Shown: positions 18,265 to 26,341 of the stretch, in pieces
Numbering within the stretch: the first letter of the stretch is position 1
How the letters are laid out: the number at the start of each line of letters is the position of its first letter
Origin: Eubacterium sp. AF22-8LB
GTDB taxonomy: Bacteria; Bacillota_I; Bacilli_A; Erysipelotrichales; Erysipelotrichaceae
Length of the DNA stretch: 64,000 nucleotides
Reading direction: 5' to 3'
NCBI RefSeq assembly: GCF_003458715.1
Contig: NZ_QRVI01000008.1
Coordinates: 1-64,000, forward strand
Program-made: the position numbers and the translations under genes
The notes under the pieces: generated by a model
What the model was told of the DNA's origin: nothing
What the model saw: the letters and a program-made list of their open reading frames with translations, nothing else
Databases searched by the model: none

Positions 18265-18293
18265 AGTGTAAGCGTTTTCTTTATCTGTGTCAA
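18265..18293 (-). promoter_or_regulatory. gal operon promoter with embedded cre site
   Basis: On the minus strand TTGACA (18293-18288), 17 nt, TACACT (18270-18265). The spacer and -10 contain a cre-like sequence; on the plus strand TGTAAGCGTTTTCT at 18267-18280 fits the CcpA consensus with one end mismatch. CcpA binding there would block the promoter when glucose is present. The same arrangement lies before lacF. Confidence 0.85.
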
Positions 18294-18374
18294 CATATTC
18301 AAACAACAATTTAAGCACAGATGTTGGATTTAGGTTTCAAATAATAATTATTTGTTTGTTTTTGTTTATTTGAT
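18294..18374. promoter_or_regulatory. Candidate LacR operator region of the gal operon
   Basis: Just upstream of the -35 box the minus strand reads GTGCTTAAATTGT then TGTTTGAATATG, closely matching the sequence at the same place before lacF. Farther upstream (18351-18374) is TTTGTTTGTTTTTGTTTATT, also repeated in front of lacF. Such TTTG-rich repeats are typical of DeoR-family LacR operators, and a gene for such a regulator lies at 22691. The remaining gap up to 18414 has only the terminator of the lac operon. Confidence 0.65.
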
Positions 18375-18377
18375 GTT

Positions 18378-18403
18378 TTATTTAAGCAAAAAGCCATTCT
18401 GGT
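18378..18403 (-). terminator. Terminator of the lac operon
   Basis: AGCCATTC (18382-18389) pairs with GAATGGCT (18396-18403); read on the minus strand it is followed by TTTTTG. It lies just after the HAD gene. Confidence 0.8.
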
Positions 18404-18414
18404 ATGAATGGCTC

Positions 18415-19071
18415 TTATTTAAAATTCTCAAAAGAATCAATCACTTGTACAACTCCAGGAAGCTTTTTGTATTCTTCTTTTTTATTGGCAGAATCCACAA
18501 CTACAATATTATGACATCCTGCTTTATAAGCATTTGAAATTCCACTAACACTATCTTCGATAATCAAACAATCTTGAATCTCCACTCCAATATTATTAGC
18601 AGCCTTTTTAAACATTGCGATTTTGTTTTCATACGTTCCATCATCATAGACTATCATAGATGGCTCAATCCATTTGTCTAGATGAAACGATTCAACAAAG
18701 AAATCAATATTAGGCTTGATAGATGCGGATGCGATTGTGAATGGAATATTTGATTCCTTTAAATAATCAAAATATGTTTCAGCTCCATTTACTAAATGAA
18801 ATGTTGCCTGATCCTCTTTACAAAATTGGCGATAATATTCTTCTTTTAACTCTGAATATTTTTCCATTTCAGATAAATCACACTTTCCACCAAACATATA
18901 TTCAACAACCTTATTATTAGGCACACCATTGATATGTTCGTGAAGTTCTTCTTCATCAATTCCATGATGACGAATATCTTGTGATATTTTTGACCATGCC
19001 AAAATATGTTTTGGATTGTCGAAAAATAATGTTCCATTAAAATCAAATATTACACCTTTGTATCTTTTCAT
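18415..19071 (-). CDS. HAD-superfamily phosphatase of the lac operon (beta-phosphoglucomutase-like)
   Basis: A subclass IA HAD hydrolase of 218 residues. Motif I is IFDFNGTLFF: the nucleophile Asp10 is present, but the acid/base position (residue 12) is Asn instead of Asp. Motif II is in TIASASIKPN, the conserved Lys in YENKIAMF, and motif III/IV in LIIEDSVSG. I have seen the DFNGTLFF form in a Firmicutes HAD subgroup, so it may be a genuine variant rather than decay. It starts 2 nt after lacG ends and is the last lac gene. A natural role would be dephosphorylating galactose-6-phosphate released by LacG, passing galactose to the Leloir operon next door; this is inference. A beta-phosphoglucomutase is less likely given Asn12. 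Confidence 0.75.
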   Translation of the reverse strand: MKRYKGVIFDFNGTLFFDNPKHILAWSKISQDIRHHGIDEEELHEHINGVPNNKVVEYMFGGKCDLSEMEKYSELKEEYYRQFCKEDQATFHLVNGAETYFDYLKESNIPFTIASASIKPNIDFFVESFHLDKWIEPSMIVYDDGTYENKIAMFKKAANNIGVEIQDCLIIEDSVSGISNAYKAGCHNIVVVDSANKKEEYKKLPGVVQVIDSFENFK

Positions 19072-19073
19072 TG

Positions 19074-20474
19074 CTAAACCTCTTTAGTTTCAGAAACACG
19101 CTTGTACCAGTATGCACTTGCCTTCGGATATCTCTTCTGCGTTTCATAATCTACATAGAACAAACCATAACGCTTGTTATAACCATTTGTCCATGAGAAC
19201 ATATCCATTAAAGACCAGACAAAATATCCTTTTACATTTACCCCAGCTTCAATCGCTTTTAATGTGAATTCTAAATGTCTTCTAATAAAGTCAATACGTG
19301 GTTCATCATCAATGATTCCATCTTCAAAATCATCTTTATATCCCATACCATTTTCTGTGATATAGATTGCTTTATAGTTTGGATATTGTTGGCGAATACG
19401 CACCAACATATCAAACATACTTTCTGGATGAATTAACCAATCCCAGTCCGTACGAGGAATACCTTCCTTTTCCATTCTTCGTCCTACATTTTTTAAACAG
19501 AATCTAGAAGTTCCTTTCTCCCCTGTACCATTATGATGAATATCATTTTCTCCTTCATAATGTTGAATAAAACGAGATTGATAATAATTCATACCCATAT
19601 AGTCATTTAATAATGCAGCTTGTTTCAACACATCAAAATCTTCATCTAATAACTCTAACGTACCATGATTGATGCTGACTAAACGATTGACTACTTCCAT
19701 TGTTTCTGTTGAATAATAGCCTTTAAATGTTGCATCTAATAAGAATTGATTTTGAAGTACATCTTCATTTTTTGCGGCCTGGATATCATTCAAATTGTTT
19801 TCATCAAATGGATATTTATATTCTAAAGACTGTACAACACCAATCTTTCCATTATATCCAGCCTTTTTGTATTCCAACACAGCCAAGGCATGTGCCACCA
19901 TCATATTGTGCATGATTTGGAAAGCTTTCGTCATATTATACTTTTCCCCATTTGGGAAAGTTCCCTCAATATATGTGTTTGTGGCAACAGCCCAGATTTC
20001 ATTGAATGTAAACCAATACGTTACTTCGTCTTTATATTCTTCAAAACAATATTTTGAAAATTCTACAAACGCATGGATCGTATCTCGATTTAAGAAATCA
20101 CCTTTTTGGTAAAGTGTATCTGGTGTATCAAAATGATGCAACGTCACAAATGGCTCTACATGATTTTTATGGCATTCTTGAAATACTCTATGATAGAAAT
20201 CAACCCCTTCCTGGTTGATTCTTCCAGTTCCTTCCGGAAATATTCTAGCCCATGAAATAGAGATACGAATTCCATTGATGCCAAACATGTTACATAGTTT
20301 TAAATCTTGCCCATATTGATGATAGAAATCACTGGCTGGACCCGCTTTAAAACGTCCTTGTTTAGCAAGAAAATCATCCCAAGATACTTTTCCTTTACCA
20401 TATTCGAGTGTGCTACCTTCGCATTGATATGCGGCAGTAGCACCTCCGAAAATAAAATCATCCGAAAATTTCAT
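19074..20474 (-). CDS. lacG: 6-phospho-beta-galactosidase
   Basis: Glycoside hydrolase family 1 enzyme, 466 residues, splitting lactose-6'-phosphate into glucose and galactose-6-phosphate. The acid/base Glu is in YWFTFNEIWA and the nucleophile Glu in IYITENGMG. The phosphate-binding segment FSWTNGYNKRYGLFYVD keeps the Ser, Lys and Tyr known from LacG of lactococci and staphylococci, favouring phospho-galactosidase over phospho-beta-glucosidase. The C-terminal RYPKASAYWYK is also LacG-like. It follows lacE by 4 nt and precedes the HAD gene. The galactose-6-phosphate product has no tagatose pathway genes in this window. Confidence 0.92.
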   Translation of the reverse strand: MKFSDDFIFGGATAAYQCEGSTLEYGKGKVSWDDFLAKQGRFKAGPASDFYHQYGQDLKLCNMFGINGIRISISWARIFPEGTGRINQEGVDFYHRVFQECHKNHVEPFVTLHHFDTPDTLYQKGDFLNRDTIHAFVEFSKYCFEEYKDEVTYWFTFNEIWAVATNTYIEGTFPNGEKYNMTKAFQIMHNMMVAHALAVLEYKKAGYNGKIGVVQSLEYKYPFDENNLNDIQAAKNEDVLQNQFLLDATFKGYYSTETMEVVNRLVSINHGTLELLDEDFDVLKQAALLNDYMGMNYYQSRFIQHYEGENDIHHNGTGEKGTSRFCLKNVGRRMEKEGIPRTDWDWLIHPESMFDMLVRIRQQYPNYKAIYITENGMGYKDDFEDGIIDDEPRIDFIRRHLEFTLKAIEAGVNVKGYFVWSLMDMFSWTNGYNKRYGLFYVDYETQKRYPKASAYWYKRVSETKEV

Positions 20475-20478
20475 ACGT

Positions 20479-22143
20479 TTATCCTTCCTTTACTTGTTCA
20501 CAAATAAATTCAACGGCACCCTTTGGATCACGAGTTAATTTAATATATTGTGCACCCTTTGTTGCGACAACTTTAGTGCCATATTTAGAAGCATCTTGTT
20601 GTACTTCTTCTAAATGCGATTGTACTTGTGGTGATAATACAACAATGTCGTAATCTTTCAAGATATCATAATGTGAACCATATGCACTTGCGGTTGCATC
20701 AATTGGTAAGTTTTCAATTTCTGCCCCTTCTTTAACGGCATTGGCAAACATGGCTGATGTTCCAGCACCTACACATAATACTAATACATTAATATTTTTA
20801 TTTAAACTTAAAGGTTGAACTTCTTTTTCTTCTTCTTTTTCAACTTGTTCTTCTAAAGCATCTAATGCTTCTTTTTCTTTTTCTTCTTCTAACAAAGTTG
20901 CATCATACGCCTTAATAAATGGTAAGTAAACAATTCCATCTACAACAATTAATACAACAGCTAATACAACAGCTAATAAACTAATTCCCGTACCTAAGAT
21001 CAAACCGATTGGTGCTGGTGTTGCCCATGGCAATACGTAGATAAATGAATTCATTTTTAATACATCCACAAAGAATTTAAATAATGAGACGTTGATCATT
21101 GGTGTAATCAAGAATGGAATGAAGAAATATGGGTTCAATACAATTGGTGTTGCGAACAACAATGGTTCATTTACCGCAAAACATACAGGAACAAATGTTG
21201 TTTTTCCAACCGCTTTTAATTGTTTTGACTTCGCAAATAACATAAATAAGAATGGTACAACAAGTGTAGCTCCAGTTCCTCCCATTGTTCCTACGAAGTT
21301 TCCAAGTCCTACAGTTAATACGTTAGATGCTTGTTCACCAGCTTTAAAAAGTGCTAAGTTTGCATCTACATTAGCATAAATAATAGCAGCAATGGCTGGT
21401 TCTACAATACTTGGTCCATGTACACCTACAAACCAGAACAATGCCATAGCACCCCAAATAATACAGATTCCTAAATATCCATCGGCAGCTGTAAATAATG
21501 GTTGAAGTAATGTGATAATAGCTTCAGCAAAAGTATAATTAAATGCAGTTCTACATGCCACATCAATCAATACACATACTAAAACTGAGAATGAGAATGG
21601 GAATACATCTCTAAACATTTGAGAAATTGTTCCCGGAACTTCTTTTGGCATGTGAATTGTTACATCTTTAATAACACAGAATTTATACATATTGACTGTA
21701 ATGAATGCTGAAACAAATGAAGCTAATAATCCTTTTGTTCCTAGATATGTAGTTGAAATACCACCATCCACATTTGAAACAGCTAACAACATGAATCCAA
21801 CAATACTTGCCAACATAACACTTGTTGTATTGATAACTTTGTTTTTAGGCATTCTACGATTCATACTTTCAGCTAAACAACGAGCTGTAGTAGCCGCAAC
21901 CAACAAACCAACAACACCCATTGAATAGTTGTATACTTTCCATAACCAGTCAGATACTGTAGCTGGTAATACAATTCCAAAAATTTCTGGAATCGATGCA
22001 GCTAGAATAAATACACTTGAAAATAGGATAGCTGGCATTGCAGTTAAGAAACCATCACGAACAGCTCCTAAATAAATATTTTGTGCAATCTTATCAAAGA
22101 AAGGTTTTCCTTTTTCAATTTGCTTAATAATTCCGTCTAACAT
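20479..22143 (-). CDS. lacE: PTS lactose-specific EIICB component
   Basis: Membrane permease and phosphotransferase of 554 residues for lactose uptake with phosphorylation. The EIIC domain (about 1-420) has roughly ten hydrophobic segments. A Glu/Lys-rich linker follows, then an EIIB domain from about residue 450 with the phosphorylated Cys457 in VLCVGAGTSAMF. It is lactose/cellobiose class; lacF and lacG neighbours make lactose the best call. It overlaps lacF by 1 nt (TAATG-like junction). Expression is probably under LacR and CcpA through the lacF promoter. Confidence 0.93.
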   Translation of the reverse strand: MLDGIIKQIEKGKPFFDKIAQNIYLGAVRDGFLTAMPAILFSSVFILAASIPEIFGIVLPATVSDWLWKVYNYSMGVVGLLVAATTARCLAESMNRRMPKNKVINTTSVMLASIVGFMLLAVSNVDGGISTTYLGTKGLLASFVSAFITVNMYKFCVIKDVTIHMPKEVPGTISQMFRDVFPFSFSVLVCVLIDVACRTAFNYTFAEAIITLLQPLFTAADGYLGICIIWGAMALFWFVGVHGPSIVEPAIAAIIYANVDANLALFKAGEQASNVLTVGLGNFVGTMGGTGATLVVPFLFMLFAKSKQLKAVGKTTFVPVCFAVNEPLLFATPIVLNPYFFIPFLITPMINVSLFKFFVDVLKMNSFIYVLPWATPAPIGLILGTGISLLAVVLAVVLIVVDGIVYLPFIKAYDATLLEEEKEKEALDALEEQVEKEEEKEVQPLSLNKNINVLVLCVGAGTSAMFANAVKEGAEIENLPIDATASAYGSHYDILKDYDIVVLSPQVQSHLEEVQQDASKYGTKVVATKGAQYIKLTRDPKGAVEFICEQVKEG

Positions 22144-22463
22144 TATTTATTTCCTCTTTCTTGATATAAATGAATGAAATCATCAACAATATCACGCAAT
22201 AAAATAGTTGTCATCAAATGATCTTGCCCATGAATGAAAATGAATCCCATTTCCATGTCTTCTCCTCTAGCTTCTTGTTGTAAGATCTTAGTTTGAGACT
22301 GGTGTGCCAAATTAATATTTTCATCAGCTTCTTTTAGTTTTTCTTCAACATGTTCAAAATTACCCGCACGCATTTCTTTCAACAATGATAGCAATGTACT
22401 TCTTGCATCTCCTGAATATGCAACTATTTCAAATCCAACCATACTTAACTCATCTTTAGTCAT
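22143..22463 (-). CDS. lacF: PTS lactose-specific EIIA component
   Basis: Cytosolic phosphocarrier of 106 residues passing phosphate from HPr to the EIIB domain of LacE. The active His is His82 in HGQDHLMTT, the same number as in the staphylococcal LacF, and a conserved acidic Asp81 precedes it. The helical protein forms trimers in known cases. It is the first gene of the lac operon, with AAAGGAG 8 nt before the ATG and the promoter about 45 nt upstream. Confidence 0.95.
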   Translation of the reverse strand: MTKDELSMVGFEIVAYSGDARSTLLSLLKEMRAGNFEHVEEKLKEADENINLAHQSQTKILQQEARGEDMEMGFIFIHGQDHLMTTILLRDIVDDFIHLYQERGNK

Positions 22464-22507
22464 TTTCTTTTCTCCTTTTACGATGTGGCCTTATCGTTTA
22501 CACCATC

Positions 22508-22536
22508 AGTGTAAGCGTTTTCTAATCAATTATCAA
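22508..22536 (-). promoter_or_regulatory. lac operon promoter with embedded cre site
   Basis: On the minus strand TTGATA (22536-22531), 17 nt, TACACT (22513-22508). A plus-strand TGTAAGCGTTTTCT at 22510-22523 is identical, base for base, to the cre site at the gal promoter and sits in the same position relative to the -10 box. Confidence 0.85.
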
Positions 22537-22638
22537 CACATTCAAACACTTTTTAGCACTTTTTCAAACATTATTTAACATTTATGCGAATTTTAAGTAA
22601 TTATAACACATAACTTGTTTGTTTTTGTTTGTTTTATG
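22537..22638. promoter_or_regulatory. Candidate LacR operators between lacF and the regulator gene
   Basis: Next to the lac -35 box the minus strand has GTGCTAAAAAGT then TGTTTGAATGTG, and a further TGTTTGAAAAAGTG lies upstream. At 22616-22633 the plus strand has TTGTTTGTTTTTGTTTGT, which abuts the regulator promoter. These repeats are shared with the gal promoter. Their position lets one repressor control both divergent units. Confidence 0.65.
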
Positions 22639-22667
22639 TTGACTTAATATATTTGAAATGCTATTGT
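22639..22667 (+). promoter_or_regulatory. Promoter of the DeoR-family regulator
   Basis: TTGACT (22639-22644), 17-nt spacer, TATTGT (22662-22667), 24 nt before the ATG. It adjoins the TTTG repeats, so the regulator probably controls itself. Confidence 0.65.
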
Positions 22668-22690
22668 CTAACATAGAAGAAGGTATCAAT

Positions 22691-23446
22691 ATGTTAAAAA
22701 AAGAACGTTTAGTAAAAATTGCGCATAAAGTAAATCAAAATGGAATTATTACAATCCAAGAAATCATGGATGAATTAGGCGTTTCGGATATGACCGCAAG
22801 AAGAGATTTGGATGAACTAGAAAAATCCGGTAAATTATTGAGAGTGCATGGCGGTGCACAAAGCCTTTCTTTTTCTATGGACCATGAATTAAGTCACATT
22901 GAAAAATCATCAGTTCAAATTGAAGAAAAGAAAAGGATTGCTCATAAAGCCGCCACTCTCATTTCAGAGGGAGAAACCATTTTCTTAGGTCCTGGTACAA
23001 CCATTCAATTCCTTGCCGAACAATTAAGTGGAAGAAACATACGTATTATCACAAATAGCTTAGCTGTATTTAATATTCTAGTGAACCATTCCCCTACCGA
23101 AGTGATTCTTACAGGTGGGGATTATCGTGATAATACAAATACATTTGTAGGTCCAATCACAAATTTAGTTCTTGGCAAACTAAAATATAACAAAGCATTC
23201 ATTAGCTGTAACGGAATCTACAACTCATCCATCACAACCTATTCATTAGAGGAAGGAGAATCTCAACAGATCGCATTGGATAATTCTAAAAATAAATATC
23301 TATTGGCTGATAATAAAAAATTCAACCGTGCTGATTTCTATATCTATTATGATCTATTTAATTTTGATACATTGATTACAGATGAATCAATTGATGAAGA
23401 AGTTCTAGCACACTACAAACAATACGTACAAATTATGACAGTTTAA
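22691..23446 (+). CDS. lacR: DeoR-family transcriptional regulator, probable lactose repressor
   Basis: Regulator of 251 residues. The N-terminal DeoR helix-turn-helix (about 1-55) reads ITIQEIMDELGVSDMTARR and ends with the family motif DLDELEKSGKLLRVHGGA. The C-terminal DeoRC sugar-phosphate sensor has GETIFLGPGTT (D/E-G-x-x-x-G-T-T region) and IITNSLAVF. The start at 22691 is chosen for GAAGG 7 nt upstream; an earlier ATG/TTG at 22658 would overlap the promoter. It is divergent from lacFEG. In LacR proteins the inducer is usually tagatose-6-phosphate; with no tagatose pathway visible here, galactose-6-phosphate is a plausible alternative. Confidence 0.85.
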   Translation: MLKKERLVKIAHKVNQNGIITIQEIMDELGVSDMTARRDLDELEKSGKLLRVHGGAQSLSFSMDHELSHIEKSSVQIEEKKRIAHKAATLISEGETIFLGPGTTIQFLAEQLSGRNIRIITNSLAVFNILVNHSPTEVILTGGDYRDNTNTFVGPITNLVLGKLKYNKAFISCNGIYNSSITTYSLEEGESQQIALDNSKNKYLLADNKKFNRADFYIYYDLFNFDTLITDESIDEEVLAHYKQYVQIMTV

Positions 23447-23473
23447 AAGGAGGCAAAATTTGCCTCCTTTTTA
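23445..23473. terminator. Bidirectional terminator between lacR and the DUF2812 gene
   Basis: AAAAGGAGGCAAA (23445-23457) pairs with TTTGCCTCCTTTT (23459-23471) and is followed by T residues; the A-run on the other side serves the convergent gene. The stem overlaps both stop codons. Confidence 0.9.
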
Positions 23474-24811
23474 CTCTTCATCCTCATCTTCTTCGTTATC
23501 TACACGTCTAAACAAACGCTTTTTCTCTTTACCAGTGTGTTGTTCTAACGTATTCCAATCTGTATCCAACTCTTCTTCACTTTCAGATGTATCGTACACA
23601 TCTTTTCTCGCCTCATTGATACGACTTTCTCTTAATCTTAATTTTGATTTTAATTCCCTAGCTCTTTTCTTTGATTTTCTAAGCATTCTTCCATACGTAC
23701 AGAATACAATAAATGAAATCAAGAATAGCCCAGCACACAATGCGATACCTGCTAAATAGCCTTGGAAATAAACCTGTAAAAGTCCTGTAACAACGCAGCA
23801 TGCCATACAGATAAATACTAAGAACATAGTTGAACGGCATGAGCTAGAATATTTTCTAAAGAAACGATATTTTTCGGAATCATTATCAATTTCTTTACGA
23901 TACTCTCCATCTTCTTCTTCATTTCTAAATGTAAACCATCCGGCATCACTTTTCTTTTTACCATCCGATTTAGAAACAAGTTTCCAACCATCTGCTTCCC
24001 AATCACGCCATTGATCTGCATCGGGTTCATTCACATAATAATTCATTGAATAATAATATGTTTTAGGTGTACCTTTTCTAAAGAAATATTTTTTTCCTTC
24101 CTGACGAACAAAATGATATCCTTCTTTTGATTTTTCTTGAAGATATGCTTCAATCTTTGGATATTCCGCATATAAGAAGCTCTTTCTTTCTTCATATAAA
24201 TCTTCATCATCAAGATCTTCTCCATCACCTTCATCATCAAGATTTTCTTCATCAGCTTCAAGCTCGATTGGATAATCATCCTCTTCTTCTTTAACAGGCT
24301 GATTATTAAATTCCTTTAATTCATGTTCAATGGATTCCGTTGTAAAATCTTCATCTACATCTATTTTATCAACAACAATCTTTTTAGGTTCAACAGCTGG
24401 CTTTAAATCTGCTTCTTCCGGCTCAGCCACATCCTCTACAACAGGTTGCGCAATTACTGTTTTAGGCTCTATCACCTCTTCAACAACAGGCTGTGAGTCT
24501 ACCTTTTTAGGTTCTACAACATGTTTCTCGATAGGTGCTTCTACCTCTTCAATTGGTGTTACAGGTGTAATATCCACAGATTCAGCAACCTCGTCATCAA
24601 AAATGTTTTGATTAATTTTTACATGAGTACGAGCGCTTCTTTTACCAAAAATCGTTTTCTTTTGAGGCTCCTCATCAATATGGAAAACATTTTCCGCATG
24701 AAAGTCACGAAGCTCAGGTTCATGTATATTTAAAGATTTAATTCGATCCGTTCTTTTTAATTGCCTTAATTCTTCTAAAGCACTGGGATTCTTTTCATTT
24801 TCAATTGCCAT
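23471..24811 (-). CDS. DUF2812 membrane protein with a long acidic N-terminal region
   Basis: A 446-residue protein of unknown function. Residues 1-60 are charged; about 65-165 is a low-complexity stretch in which short units such as QPVVEE, QPVVED and VVEPKK recur. A strongly acidic patch (about 170-205) follows. The DUF2812 core (about 205-300) has the Trp-rich pattern YFFRKGTPKTYYYS and DWEADGWKLV. Two hydrophobic segments (about 318-362) and a basic then acidic tail finish it. DUF2812 proteins in Firmicutes are often next to PadR regulators and act with them in envelope stress; no PadR is present here. GGAGGG lies 7 nt before the ATG. Its start region faces the M29 peptidase, which is transcribed toward it. 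Confidence 0.7.
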   Translation of the reverse strand: MAIENEKNPSALEELRQLKRTDRIKSLNIHEPELRDFHAENVFHIDEEPQKKTIFGKRSARTHVKINQNIFDDEVAESVDITPVTPIEEVEAPIEKHVVEPKKVDSQPVVEEVIEPKTVIAQPVVEDVAEPEEADLKPAVEPKKIVVDKIDVDEDFTTESIEHELKEFNNQPVKEEEDDYPIELEADEENLDDEGDGEDLDDEDLYEERKSFLYAEYPKIEAYLQEKSKEGYHFVRQEGKKYFFRKGTPKTYYYSMNYYVNEPDADQWRDWEADGWKLVSKSDGKKKSDAGWFTFRNEEEDGEYRKEIDNDSEKYRFFRKYSSSCRSTMFLVFICMACCVVTGLLQVYFQGYLAGIALCAGLFLISFIVFCTYGRMLRKSKKRARELKSKLRLRESRINEARKDVYDTSESEEELDTDWNTLEQHTGKEKKRLFRRVDNEEDEDEE

Positions 24812-24838
24812 AAATATCCCTCCAACTTCAATATTGTA

Positions 24839-26071
24839 CTAATTTAATGAATATTCGTCAAATTCACTAGTATATTTGCCATCTTTAAAAACAAAGATTT
24901 TTTCACCATTTTTTAATGTGGCTTCAATCGATAAATCACTCGTTCCAACCATAAAATCTACATGTGTAAATGACTGATTCATTCCATGATCTAATAGCTC
25001 TTCCTCACTCATTTTTAATCCACCCTCAATACATTCATTATAGCTTGCACCCAAGGCAAAGTGACAAGAAGCATTTTCATCAATCAATGTTTCATAGAAC
25101 AATGTATTCAATGCACTAATAGGTGATCCATAAGGAACCAACGCAATTTCACCTAAGTATTTAGCCCCTTCATCTGTGTCTAAAATACTTGTCAAAACCT
25201 CTTTTCCTTCCTTTGCATCATAATCTACAACTTGACCATCTTTAAATTCAAGCCAAAAATCCTTTACAATTGCTCCGTTGTATGCCAAAGGTAAGGCACT
25301 ATACAATTTCCCATTTACTCCTGTCTTTTTAGGTGCTGAGAAAATCTCTTCTGTAGGAATATTAGGGAAATAATATAAACCATTTTCTAAAAATGAACCA
25401 CCTCCCGCAAATACATAGCCTTCTGGTAATTCAACTACTAAATCCGTTCCTAAAGCATTTTTATAATGTACACTCTCAATATCCAATTGATTTAAAATAT
25501 TTACACGTTTTTCAAAAGAAGCACGATGCTCATTCCAGTTTTCAATTGCATCCTTTTCATTTACACGACTAATTTTCAATACAGCATCCCATAAATCTGA
25601 TACTGGATCTTTTGAATCTGGATATACTTTTTGTGCCCAGGCCAATGTTGGAACACTTGCCACACACCAAGAAGATTGTAAATAATCCAATTTATCACGA
25701 TATGGCTGCGTCATACCTCTCAATGCCTTTGAATAATTTGATAATGATTTAGGGTCCACACCCTTCATAGCATCTGGATCTTCTCCAACTAAACTTAAAT
25801 AACAAGCGCCTTTCAAGGCAGTTTCATTAAAGAACTGTGCTTCATAGTCATAAGGCATACGATTCCCCGTTTGATAGCGTAAACGATTGATTGCATCATC
25901 ACTATAACGTACAACAACGTCTTTTGCCCCAACTTCAAAGCATGCCTTCGCTACAAGACGAACAAACTCATTCATTTCTACACTTGCACGAATCACAACA
26001 ATTTGATCCTTTTGAACATTCAATCCTGAACGAACAATTAAGTCCGCATATTTTTCTTTTAAATTCATCAT
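24839..26071 (-). CDS. M29-family aminopeptidase (AmpS/PepS type)
   Basis: A cytosolic metallo-aminopeptidase of 410 residues releasing N-terminal residues from peptides. The M29 metal ligands can be placed: Glu in FPNIPTEEIFSAP, Glu in LGEIALV, His and Tyr in NASCHFALGASYN, and His/Asp in FTHVDFMVG. The length matches AmpS, PepS and aminopeptidase T. It stands 67 nt before the FeoB-associated gene's end on the same strand but beyond a terminator, so it probably has its own promoter. Either of two tandem ATG codons could be used; GAGGAA favours the second. Confidence 0.93.
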   Translation of the reverse strand: MMNLKEKYADLIVRSGLNVQKDQIVVIRASVEMNEFVRLVAKACFEVGAKDVVVRYSDDAINRLRYQTGNRMPYDYEAQFFNETALKGACYLSLVGEDPDAMKGVDPKSLSNYSKALRGMTQPYRDKLDYLQSSWCVASVPTLAWAQKVYPDSKDPVSDLWDAVLKISRVNEKDAIENWNEHRASFEKRVNILNQLDIESVHYKNALGTDLVVELPEGYVFAGGGSFLENGLYYFPNIPTEEIFSAPKKTGVNGKLYSALPLAYNGAIVKDFWLEFKDGQVVDYDAKEGKEVLTSILDTDEGAKYLGEIALVPYGSPISALNTLFYETLIDENASCHFALGASYNECIEGGLKMSEEELLDHGMNQSFTHVDFMVGTSDLSIEATLKNGEKIFVFKDGKYTSEFDEYSLN

Positions 26072-26101
26072 TCATTTCCTCGATTCTTGCACCTATTATA
26101 C

Positions 26102-26130
26102 CAAAAGAAAGAGCACCTTTCGATGCTCTT
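26102..26130 (-). terminator. Terminator of the feo operon
   Basis: Read on the minus strand, AAGAGCATC (26130-26122) pairs with GGTGCTCTT (26117-26109) around a GAAA-like loop and ends in TCTTTT. It overlaps the stop of the Cys-rich gene. Confidence 0.85.
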
Positions 26131-26323
26131 ATTTACTAAATTGTTCTTTTTTTATTTGATCAAAAAACGCTTTGGGATTTTCACACATCGAATGACTGCC
26201 ACAATGTCCACAACTGCCACCACAACTTGATTTTCCACTCTTTTTATCTTTATAAATGCTTCGACAAGCTAAACCTGCACAGGCACACACTACTAATAAA
26301 ACTAGAAACGTTGATAGATTCAT
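26129..26323 (-). CDS. FeoB-associated Cys-rich membrane protein
   Basis: A 64-residue protein of the family placed next to FeoB in many Firmicutes (PF12669-like). It has one N-terminal membrane segment (about 3-20, itself with three Cys) and a Cys/Gly/His cluster SSCGGSCGHCGSHSMC in the tail, which would face the cytosol and may bind iron or redox partners. The role is not proven; by analogy with FeoC it may assist FeoB. It is 18 nt after feoB, with GGAGGG before the ATG. Confidence 0.85.
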   Translation of the reverse strand: MNLSTFLVLLVVCACAGLACRSIYKDKKSGKSSCGGSCGHCGSHSMCENPKAFFDQIKKEQFSK

Positions 26324-26341
26324 GAAATCCCTCCTTTATGT

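Noticed and set aside
22508..22638. The TTTG repeats considered as a CRISPR array or tandem repeat array
   Set aside because: The units are short, irregular, without spacers, and repeat only at the two sugar promoters; an operator explains them better. No CRISPR array or cas gene was seen in the window.
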